A stretch of DNA of 64,000 nt from Anabaena azotica FACHB-119 (GTDB taxonomy: Bacteria; Cyanobacteriota; Cyanobacteriia; Cyanobacteriales; Nostocaceae), in assembly GCF_014697625.1 (NCBI RefSeq), contig NZ_JACJSG010000015.1, positions 62,001-126,000 of the forward strand. The letters run 5' to 3'. Below, in pieces: positions 54,439-62,900 of this stretch (position 1 is its first letter; every line of letters starts with the position of its first letter). The position numbers and the translations under genes are program-made. The notes under the pieces were generated by a model. It was given only the letters and a program-made list of their open reading frames with translations, was not told where the DNA came from and ran no database searches.

Positions 54439-56859
54439 ATGGCATATAATAAGAATTTATTTTGGAAGTTGACCTGGATAAATGTTTTAGCAACTGCTGG
54501 AACATTAGCATTGGGAATAAACTTTCCTTTTGGAAATACAGTTTTTGCAGAAAATATTCCCAGTAATATTAAGCCTGATCAAACTCTAGGTAATGAAAAT
54601 TCGCAAGTTATTCCAGACTACAATGGTAGTGCTACAGAAGCACTCAAAGGCGGAGCCGTTAGGGGAGAAAATCTTTTTCACAGTTTTCAAGAATTTAATG
54701 TTAGCGAAGGACGGACAGCCATTTTCTTAAAGCCGGAAATTAATACTAATATCAGGAATATTTTAGTTAGAGTGACAGGTAGTAACCGCTCTGATATTCT
54801 CGGTAATATTAACACTGCTGCTAATTTTTCTAATGCAAATTTATTTTTAATAAATCCCAACGGGCTTTATTTTGGTTCAAAAGCCTCACTGAATTTATCA
54901 GGCTCATTTATTGGCACTACAGCCAGTGGGATCACTTTTCCTAATGATATTGTATTTAGTGCCACTTCTCCCCAACCCTTACCTCTACTCAATATTAACG
55001 TGCCAATGGGATTGCAATTTGGGAGGAATGCAGGAGGAATTAATGTACAAGGTAAGCTAGAAGTGCCAACAGGTAAAACTTTGGCTTTAGTAGGTGGTAA
55101 TGTTAATCTAAATGGTGGAAGTTTAACAGCGCGAAGTGGTCAAATTGCTGTGGGAGGAATCCTAGAAGCAGGAAATGTAAAGTTAGACTTAGATAGTAAT
55201 AATCAGCCTTTAAGTTTTGCTGACAACGCAGCATTAGCAGATTTATCACTTGAGAATAACTCCCTAATTGATGTAAGTACCAAAGTTGATGAAAGTATCA
55301 ATTATGATAACTTGGGAAGTGGTTCTATTCAGCTAAATGGCAGACAAATCACTCTCAACAAAGATTCACAAGTAATAGCTTACAATTTAGGGACTCAACC
55401 AGGTAGAACAATCTCAATTCAGGCAGAACGATTAACTCTTCAAAATGGCGCTAATATAGGAACTTTAGTAGGCTTCCGTGATTCTAAACTCGTTACAGGT
55501 GATGGTGGCAATGTTGAAATTAAAGCAACTGATTTTGTAGAAGTGATTGGCATATCATCAGCATCTGGCAATCCCAGCGCATTGTATGCTTACACTTTTA
55601 GCCAAGGTAACGCAGGTAAACTAACAATTAACACTAGAAATTTAATAGTTGAGGGGGGAGGAAATGTATCTACAACTGCTTGGGAAGGTAGTACAGGTAA
55701 TGGGGGAACTTTAGAATTAGTCGATTTGGATTTAGTCAAACTAAGCGGAACTTCACCCGCTTCAGGCCTACCACCTAGTGGCTTATTTACTCAAGCTCTG
55801 GGTCAGGGTAAAGCAGGGAACCTGATTATTAATACTTCAGCTTTAATTGTCCAAGATGGAGCGGTTATCACATCTGGTACTGGTGCAATTAGTCGAGGCG
55901 ATGGAGGAATTTTGACCATAAATGCTACTGACTTTATAGAACTAAGTGGCACAGCATCCAATGGATTAGACCCCAGTGGTTTATTTGCTAGCAGCAGAGG
56001 AAGTGGAAGTGCAGGTTCTATATTTATTACTACAGGTAAATTAAATGTGAGCGATCGCGCTACAGTCACGGTAGAAACTTTGGGTGGAGGAGATGCAGGC
56101 ACAATAGATATTAACGCCCGCGAAATTAATCTCGATAATCGTGCAACTTTGAAGGCTACAACTCGATCAGGTAACGGTGGTGATATCAATTTGCAAATTG
56201 AGAATCAGTTACTTTTACGCCGGAATAGCTCCATATCCACAACAGCAGGCACTATAGGTAGTACTGGCAATGGCGGGAATATAAATATTAATATGCCCGA
56301 TGGTTTTATCATTACCGTTCCCGGTGAAAATAGCGATATTACAGCTAATGCTTTTGATGGCACAGGCGGCAACGTTAATATCAATGCTTTTCGCATTTAT
56401 GGTATAGAAGCTAGAGAAAAAGAGAACCCACTCACCAATGACATCACCGCTAGTTCTGAATTTGGGGTAAACGGCACAGTTAAAATTGATAGCCCAGAAG
56501 CTGATCCTAACCAAAGATCAGTTAATTTATCAACTCAAAATGTTGAGCCTAAACTAGCTCAAGTCTGTCAAGCAGCTTTCGGAAAAAATCCTAACAGTTT
56601 TACTATCACCGGACGCGGTGGTTTGCCAAGCAGTCCCGATGAAGTTCTCTCCTCTGATGCTGTTCTCACCGAGTGGATTGCTGTAGATAATGTGGAGAAA
56701 TCCTCAAACACCATTACCAACAAAATTTCTACCCCCACCGAAACCAAGATTGTAGAAGCTACAGGATGGAAAGTAAATTCCCAAGGTAATGTTGTTCTCA
56801 CTGCCAATACACCCACCGCACTGCATAATTCTTGGCAAAAGTCAAATGTTTGTAATTAG
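54439..56859 (+). CDS. Two-partner-secretion exoprotein with filamentous haemagglutinin N-terminal domain
   Basis: The 806-residue product has an N-terminal signal region (about 1-37, ending TVFA-E). The TPS domain follows (EALKGGAVRGENLFHSFQEFNV, LFLINPNGLYFGSKASLNLSGSFIGTTA). The rest is beta-helix-like with repeated GN-rich strands (GNAGKLTINTRNLIVEGG, GKAGNLIINTSALIVQDG, GGDAGTIDINAREINLDN). Near the C-terminus is one Cys pair (QVCQAAFG..; SNVCN at the very end). Cells secrete such proteins through a TpsB/ShlB-type outer membrane pore, and no such pore gene lies in this window. Likely surface-located, roles in adhesion being inference. A STRR array starts one base after its stop. Confidence 0.9.
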   Translation: MAYNKNLFWKLTWINVLATAGTLALGINFPFGNTVFAENIPSNIKPDQTLGNENSQVIPDYNGSATEALKGGAVRGENLFHSFQEFNVSEGRTAIFLKPEINTNIRNILVRVTGSNRSDILGNINTAANFSNANLFLINPNGLYFGSKASLNLSGSFIGTTASGITFPNDIVFSATSPQPLPLLNINVPMGLQFGRNAGGINVQGKLEVPTGKTLALVGGNVNLNGGSLTARSGQIAVGGILEAGNVKLDLDSNNQPLSFADNAALADLSLENNSLIDVSTKVDESINYDNLGSGSIQLNGRQITLNKDSQVIAYNLGTQPGRTISIQAERLTLQNGANIGTLVGFRDSKLVTGDGGNVEIKATDFVEVIGISSASGNPSALYAYTFSQGNAGKLTINTRNLIVEGGGNVSTTAWEGSTGNGGTLELVDLDLVKLSGTSPASGLPPSGLFTQALGQGKAGNLIINTSALIVQDGAVITSGTGAISRGDGGILTINATDFIELSGTASNGLDPSGLFASSRGSGSAGSIFITTGKLNVSDRATVTVETLGGGDAGTIDINAREINLDNRATLKATTRSGNGGDINLQIENQLLLRRNSSISTTAGTIGSTGNGGNININMPDGFIITVPGENSDITANAFDGTGGNVNINAFRIYGIEAREKENPLTNDITASSEFGVNGTVKIDSPEADPNQRSVNLSTQNVEPKLAQVCQAAFGKNPNSFTITGRGGLPSSPDEVLSSDAVLTEWIAVDNVEKSSNTITNKISTPTETKIVEATGWKVNSQGNVVLTANTPTALHNSWQKSNVCN

Positions 56860-56860
56860 T

Positions 56861-56956
56861 CAGGTGACAGGTGACAGGTGACAGGTGACAGTTGTTAGTG
56901 ATGATGAATATTTTCTCCTCTGCTCCCCTGCTCCCCTGCTCCCCTACTCCCTCATC
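56861..56956. repeat. Two adjacent STRR arrays
   Basis: (CAGGTGA)n at 56861-56891 begins one base after the exoprotein stop. (CTCCCCTG)n follows at about 56920-56948. Both lie before the Rieske gene. Confidence 0.75.
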
Positions 56957-57031
56957 TCCCCCCACTCCCAAAGAACCACACAAGCCTGTAAAATGATGTA
57001 TCTTATGAGCCGCTTGAGAAGCGAGGTCTAA

Positions 57032-57382
57032 ATGAACTGGATTAAAGTCATTTCCCAAGATGAATTACCAGCCAATGGGCGTAAAGTGGTGAAGGTGGAA
57101 CAACGTAATATCCTGTTACTCAACCATAACAACCAAGTTTTTGCGATAGAAAATTCTTGTCCTCACTTGAAGTTGCCTTTACAGAAGGGCAAAATTACCG
57201 ATGAGGGAGCAATAGTATGTCCTTTTCACCGTAGTGCATTTGACCTAACAACAGGTAATCCTACTACCTGGACTCCCTTCCCTCCTGGTATCGGGAAAGT
57301 GATGGGGATGATTTCTAAAGAAAAGGGACTATCAGTCTTTCCTACCCGTGTGGAAGAAGGTAGTATCTGGGTAGGAGTGTAA
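57032..57382 (+). CDS. Rieske-type [2Fe-2S] ferredoxin
   Basis: The 116-residue product has the two Rieske boxes: CPH in ENSCPHLKLPLQKG and CPFH in AIVCPFHRSAFDLTTG, at normal spacing. This is the size of a free-standing Rieske ferredoxin, like those that feed oxygenases or resemble nitrite reductase small subunits. The cluster is bound by two Cys and two His. A GAGG Shine-Dalgarno lies before the ATG. It converges with cruP, so a functional link is not supported by operon structure. Confidence 0.92.
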   Translation: MNWIKVISQDELPANGRKVVKVEQRNILLLNHNNQVFAIENSCPHLKLPLQKGKITDEGAIVCPFHRSAFDLTTGNPTTWTPFPPGIGKVMGMISKEKGLSVFPTRVEEGSIWVGV

Positions 57383-57430
57383 ATCATGGGGATTGGGGAT
57401 TTAGAGACTTATAGATAAAATCGTCAAAAT

Positions 57431-57496
57431 GTAGGGTGCGTCAGTACGAGAAACCCTGGCTATAGCAAGAAAATATTCATCCTGACGCACCCCTAC
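57431..57496. repeat. Palindromic repeat, family I (copy 2)
   Basis: GTAGGGTGCGTCAGTACGAG..CCTGACGCACCCCTAC. It sits between the convergent Rieske and cruP genes and could act as a terminator hairpin. Confidence 0.6.
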
Positions 57497-57500
57497 ACCC

Positions 57501-59045
57501 CTAGTCCTCTGTGTAATCAGCACCGGAACCAAATTTCCAAGCATCTACTAAGCGATGCCAATAGTATTGTTGTGTGGGTGGTAAATTTTTCATCCACGCC
57601 TCCAAGATGTGGCTCAGTGCAAACAAGGCTGTATAAGTTCCTAAGTTGGTATAATGCACCAGCCAATCTAGGAGATTTGCTAAACCCACTTGGGGGATTA
57701 TTTTAGCTACTAATGCTGGATGAGATAACCCAGTTTTTGCTAGTGTTTTTGTCAAGGCTGAAAACTGGACTATATCTTGCAAAAAGGGTTTTAATACTGG
57801 TGTCCCTAATTGTTGCATTTCTTGAAAAACTGTTGACAGTAGTTGATTAATTTGCTCTGGGGCAATGTTTTGATTGACACTAACACTCATGGCTTTTTGA
57901 AATAACCAAGTGACGCTGAGGTTTGGTTGGTATGGTTGCAGTAATGTTAATGCTTTGGCTGATAATTGTTCTGTATGTAGGGCTTCTTCTATCCCCATTG
58001 TTAAACGCTTGAGGTGGCGTACCATTGCGCCAAAGCCGCCAAAACTCAAGGGTGATTGATTTCCGCTACTGTCTCCAACTGGGAGAATGCGATTCCAGAG
58101 AGTTTTTAGTGGACTTTGGCGATCGCTAGGAAAAAACCCAAACAAGGCTCTTTGAAATTGTAACTGTCCTAATTCTACACCTTGATATTCTGGTAATAGG
58201 CGCAGATATTCGCCAAACAAGTCTTCTAAGCTCAAGCGTTGCGGATGAGCATCCATGTAGGTAAATAAATATGTCGTCCTCCCATCTCTAGCGGGGAAGG
58301 CTTCCCAAAAATATTGGCATTGATTTTGTAATGATGTAAATGATAATATCAAGTCACCTGCATGATTTTCGCTAAAACCTTGAGCGCAGCTTCCCACAAC
58401 TAAGCAAAGTGCATCCGGTTTTTTCCCTTGACGTGCTTGTTTGGTGATGGGGGAAAGGTTTCCCATCGCATCTATTAACAATTTGGCTGTGAATTGGTGA
58501 TTGACTTTTACTCCATCTGGATGAACAACTACTTCGCTAAAGGGTGTTTGTTCAAATAACTGTCCACCAACTGCTAAAAATCTTTGTTTTAAAGTAGCGA
58601 GTAAATAAACTGGATCTACACCAATATTTAAGACATCCTTGACCCAAACTTCTGCACCATCCTTAAATTTGACCCTGGCTGGATTGTATTCTGTGGCGAT
58701 CGCTTTTTCCAACTCCTCCTCAGTCAGCAGATGCAATTCTACAAACACCGCTAACTCTTGACGAGAAATATTCCACTCCTGTTCTCTACCCCGTAAAATA
58801 CCCCTCTCCAGCAACGCCACCCGCAACCCCCGTACCGCCAAGGCGCAACCGATGATAATTCCTAATGTACCACCACAAATAACTGCATCCCAATCCACAC
58901 TACCCAAGCTGGCTTGACTTTCCTTAACTACCGCAGGTATGGGCGCGGTATTTTCTCGAATAGATTTAAGGATATCATCAGCACGGCGTAAATTTCCTAA
59001 AACATCCCCTGGTAATTGGGAAAGAATTTCTTCAGTTAGGGACAT
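57501..59045 (-). CDS. cruP: FAD-dependent oxidoreductase of the lycopene cyclase CruA/CruP family (CruP-like)
   Basis: The 514-residue product has WDAVICGGTLGIIIGCALAVRGLRVALLERG, an N-terminal Rossmann FAD-binding region, followed by REQEWNISRQEL, the W-N-I-S motif typical of CruA/CruP cyclases. ILPVGDSSGNQSPLSFGGFGAMVRHLKRL is the second FAD region. In cyanobacteria and plants CruP is a paralogue of the cyclase CruA, with a role in limiting oxidative carotenoid damage reported; cyclase activity is disputed. The assignment rests on remembered motifs; other flavin dehydrogenases are less likely. Confidence 0.8.
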   Translation of the reverse strand: MSLTEEILSQLPGDVLGNLRRADDILKSIRENTAPIPAVVKESQASLGSVDWDAVICGGTLGIIIGCALAVRGLRVALLERGILRGREQEWNISRQELAVFVELHLLTEEELEKAIATEYNPARVKFKDGAEVWVKDVLNIGVDPVYLLATLKQRFLAVGGQLFEQTPFSEVVVHPDGVKVNHQFTAKLLIDAMGNLSPITKQARQGKKPDALCLVVGSCAQGFSENHAGDLILSFTSLQNQCQYFWEAFPARDGRTTYLFTYMDAHPQRLSLEDLFGEYLRLLPEYQGVELGQLQFQRALFGFFPSDRQSPLKTLWNRILPVGDSSGNQSPLSFGGFGAMVRHLKRLTMGIEEALHTEQLSAKALTLLQPYQPNLSVTWLFQKAMSVSVNQNIAPEQINQLLSTVFQEMQQLGTPVLKPFLQDIVQFSALTKTLAKTGLSHPALVAKIIPQVGLANLLDWLVHYTNLGTYTALFALSHILEAWMKNLPPTQQYYWHRLVDAWKFGSGADYTED

Positions 59046-59089
59046 GATATTAATTCAAAATTCAAAATTCAAAAAGCCATACATAACAT

Positions 59090-59236
59090 AACGTGAGTTC
59101 GATGAACCTCTCCCTCCCAACCTCCCTCTCCTCATAGGAGAGGGAAGAGAAACGAAAAAATCACCCTCTTACTCCCCTCTCCTTGTAGGAGAGGGGTTGG
59201 GGGAGAGGTCAAAACAACGCTGGTCGAACTCACGTT
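59090..59236. repeat. Family B palindromic repeat (copy 5)
   Basis: AACGTGAGTTCGA and TCGAACTCACGTT are perfect inverted ends, with TA on both outer edges. Its body is close to that of 5968-6114. Confidence 0.85.
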
Positions 59237-59307
59237 AACATATAGTCTGGATCTGTGTATTTGTTGCATTCTTTTTTTATATTAGTATTACTCAGTTAAA
59301 TATAGAT

Positions 59308-59430
59308 AGGACTTACGCAAGTGTCACAATTGGTGGTTGGTGCGTGACGCTACAAGTCTCATGACTACGTTCAAATATTTTAAGAGCGTCACACACCCTA
59401 CAGAAAAAATATGCCAGTTGCGTAAGTCCT
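59308..59430. repeat. Family A palindromic repeat (123 bp), near twin of 3731-3852
   Basis: AGGACTTACGCAAGTGTCAC..GCCAGTTGCGTAAGTCCT. It is flanked on both sides by TA and by ATAGAT-like sequence, possibly a target duplication. Confidence 0.85.
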
Positions 59431-59477
59431 AATAGATATAGAAATCCTATTTGAATTTTGAAAAAGTCTCCGTACCT

Positions 59478-59532
59478 GTAGGGTGGGCATTGCCCACCAT
59501 ATCATAGTCTTGGTGGGCAATGCCCACCCTAC
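59478..59532. repeat. Palindrome with GGGTGGGCA arms
   Basis: GTAGGGTGGGCATTGCCCAC and GTGGGCAATGCCCACCCTAC pair completely around a short AT spacer; each arm is also self-complementary. Confidence 0.7.
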
Positions 59533-59569
59533 CTACTTATGTACCTCACTCAGATAAAATGTGCTGTAG

Positions 59570-59667
59570 GACTTACGCAAGTGCCATAATCAAACTAACT
59601 GTAGGGTGCGTCAACCCCAAGAATTTCGTACACATTCAAGAATTTTCCACATCTGACGCACCCTACC
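59570..59667. repeat. Family A palindromic repeat, right terminus missing
   Basis: It starts AGGACTTACGCAAGTGCCAT and has the inner GGGTGCGTC / GACGCACCC pair, but lacks the closing GCGTAAGTCC. It matches the reverse complement of 654-775. Confidence 0.7.
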
Positions 59668-59718
59668 TCTAAGTTAAATATAGATAAAGACGAATAAGTT
59701 GAATGGAAGGAACTAGTG

Positions 59719-59898
59719 ATGGAACGTAAGAAAATTGTGGCAATTATTACAGGGGCTATTTCGATTCTTTTAGCGATCGCCTATCTCATAATTGTGCAAA
59801 TATTAGACTACCGCGATATGCAGCCAGCACCCATCAGTCAAATATACCCAGTATCAACAATTGCTGCTTTTACCGACAAACCAAGTTTACTAAATTAA
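59719..59898 (+). CDS. Small single-span membrane protein
   Basis: The ATG at 59719 gives 59 residues (a GTG three bases earlier is in frame); AAGGAA about 9 bases ahead is a good Shine-Dalgarno. IVAIITGAISILLAIAYLIIVQIL is one membrane helix, followed by a soluble tail (DYRDMQPAPISQIYP..). It sits tail to tail with the SNF2 gene. The clean ribosome site and helix suggest a real gene; the role is unknown. Confidence 0.65.
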   Translation: MERKKIVAIITGAISILLAIAYLIIVQILDYRDMQPAPISQIYPVSTIAAFTDKPSLLN

Positions 59899-59903
59899 CA
59901 GTT

Positions 59904-59966
59904 CTCTGTGTCTCCTTGTCTCTGTGGTTAAAAAATTATCACCACAGAGGCACAGAGAACACAGAG
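59904..59966. terminator. Long hairpin between convergent genes
   Basis: CTCTGTGTCTCCTTGTCTCT and CACAGAGGCACAGAGAACAC pair imperfectly around TTAAAAAATTATC. A similar CCTCTGTGGTTAAT stretch is at 25176-25203, so it is also a repeat. It could stop transcription in both directions. Confidence 0.5.
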
Positions 59967-59971
59967 ATAAA

Positions 59972-62900
59972 TTAATCTGTGTCTTCATCAATTACTGCAC
60001 TACGGTCAAGTATCAGTAAATTCCGCAATTGGTCTGTATCTAGTTCAGTTAACCAATCTTCACCCGCACCCACAACTTGTTCCGCTAATTGTTTTTTACT
60101 CTCAATCATGTCGTGAATTTTCTCTTCTAAAGTGCCATTGCAAACAAATTTATGCACTTGTACATTGCGTGTTTGACCAATCCGAAATACCCGGTCTGTA
60201 GCTTGATTTTCTACAGCAGGATTCCACCATCTATCAAAGTGAAATACATGATTTGCCCTAGTTAAATTTAACCCCACACCGCCAGCTTTTAGAGAAAGAA
60301 TCATAATTGGCGGCCCTTGGGGGTCATGTTGGAAACGGTCAATCATTTCCTCACGTTGCTTTTTACTGGTACTACCATATAGGAAGAATATTTCACGCCC
60401 TAGTTGTTTTTCTAAATGAGGTTTGAGTAACTTACCCCATTCGGCAAATTGGGTGAAAATTAAAGCCCTTCCCCCACCAGCAGCGCTGTAAGTATCGCCT
60501 TCTGCTAATACTTCTTCCAACATTTCTTCTAAACGTTGTAGTTTACCTGAACTGTATTTTTCCAATGTCGCTGCTTTCAAATATTGCGCTGGATGATTAC
60601 AAATTTGTTTGAGTTTAATCAACAAGGCTAAAATCATCCCGCGACGTTGTAATCCTTCTGCTGATTCAATTTCTACTAACGATGTTTCTACAGTTTGCTG
60701 ATAAAGTGCAGCTTGTTCCGCAGTCAAACCACAAAATACAGTCATTTCTTGCTTATCTGGCAAGTCTTGAATAATTTCCCGGTCTGTTTTTAGACGACGC
60801 AGAATAAATGGTTGCACCAAAGCCCGCAATTGATTTAAAGATGCTGCATCACCATACTTTTCAATTGGCATAGCAAAGCGTCTTTGAAAGAATTGTTTAT
60901 TACCTAAATAACCTGGATTGAGAAAATCTAAAATTGACCAAAGTTCCTGTAGTCTATTTTCTACTGGTGTACCCGTCAAAGCAATGCGAAATGTGGTTTC
61001 TATTTGTCTAACTGCTTGTGATTGCTTGGCTTCGGCATTCTTCACATTTTGGGCTTCATCTAAGACAATTATCTGCCAAGAAACACCCTGTAATGATTTG
61101 ATATCTCGATGAATTAAGGCGTAACTTGTAATAACTAAATCGTGTTTTTTGACTGCTTCTTGAAAAGCTTTACCCTTGGGACGTTTATCACCATGATATT
61201 GGAGAACTTTCAGTGTAGGGGCAAATTTTTTCACTTCTCGTTCCCAGTTACCTAAAACAGAAGTAGGACAAACTAGTAAAGTGGGTTTTTCTAGTACATC
61301 CTGTTCTTTCAGGTGCAGTAAGAAAGCGATAAATTGAATTGTGTTATGGCAAATGATACTATTAGCAACAAAGTTGTGATGTTCGCTCACTTCAAAGTCA
61401 TAAACCCAACCTTGATAATCAATTTCTTCGATTTTGGCAATCTTGCAGTAAAAAACTTCTTTTTCAAGTAAATGTTCTAACGATTTTTTGGTAAGGGTTA
61501 ACTGTTCTACATCTAGTGGCAAAGCTATCGTCAAACCTAACCCCCCAGCCCCCTTCCCTTGTAGGGAAGGGGGAGAAATCAAAGCCTCTTGCATACAAGG
61601 AGATAGGTTTTGCAAATATTGGGAAAAGGCACTATCACTAGCCGGAATGCCTTCAACATTAGTGTTATTGAATTGCTGACAAATTTTTATTAACTTTTCC
61701 TGCTTTTGTGCATTACCAAAACCAATTTCTTGTAAGAATCTCCTAGCAGAATTACCGCCAATAACACCGATATAATAAGTACGGAAAATTTGCTTACCAT
61801 TGGTTGCTGATTTTTGCTTGGGTGAAATCCTCAACCAAATGCCGAAACGTCGCAGCAGTGTAGATAATTGCTCAATTAGTAAGGGTGAGGCTGTAGAAAT
61901 CTCTATACTCCGCATACTAAAAATTACGGCAGATTCAGCATCAAAATAGTTACGTAAAAAGCAGCGTATACTATCCACATCTGCCTGCATAATCAAGGAA
62001 GGAACAGATTTTTCTGCGGAAAGTTTGCCCCAAATGTAACCTTTAGCTTCCAAAAATTGCCGATAAGTTTGGCTATTAATTTGGAGATAGGGAACTCTGT
62101 TTGATGGGCTATAAATTTGCGGGTTGTTAATCTTGAGACTGTAGCGATCGCCTATACGTTGAAATGTCTCCCTAAGTTCTGCTAATAATTTAGTATCCTT
62201 TTGGGTAATTGTGACAGTTCCTCTATCAAGTAGTTCATACCCTTCGGCAATTTGCCAAGCCAAAAATTTAATTAAATCAAGGTCTTCCTGTTGACCATGC
62301 CAAAGCATTTTCGCAGGTACACAAACGTAATCACCCACCTGTAAATTATTTGTCCAACCCTGATTTGTTAGTAGTTTGTGGCGATGGGTAATAGTTATAC
62401 TGCTGCCATCTTGGAGAGTAATTCTTTTTAATGTTTCACTTACCTGCTGCCGATATAATCTTTTAATAGGAGCCTGGATAATTTTACCAGTCTCTTCATG
62501 TATAGAATTAACTAACAATTCCGCAGTCGGTTCTGTCCAAAATCCTTCACCATCAAATATGGCTGTACCTGCGTGATTTTTCCAAATAGTCTCGGCTGTC
62601 TGTAACAGTCCATTAACATTCACCAATGTATCAGGTGCTACACATTTACCCAATCCCATATCGTCGGCGAGACAAGCACCTAAACCCCAACGTTCCAGAA
62701 AAGCCAACCAAGCTGCACCCCTTTCTTGATATGGGCGTAACTGTCCTTGAAAGTCTTTCGGCTTGGGTAATGGTGCGACTGCTTGATTATTTGTTAGCGC
62801 CCCAATTAATTCTTGTAATGCGCCGGAGGCTTCAAAACTAACGACTGGTAATTTCTCAATTACTTGAGTATCTCCGGTACTCAGACGTAAGGCATCTTCT

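Noticed and set aside
56861..56956. Tandem arrays as a CRISPR
   Set aside because: Units are 7-8 bases with no spacers; they are STRR arrays.
59478..59532. GGGTGGGCA palindrome as a transcription terminator for a nearby gene
   Set aside because: No gene ends within 150 bases and no T-run follows; it is better seen as a repeat.
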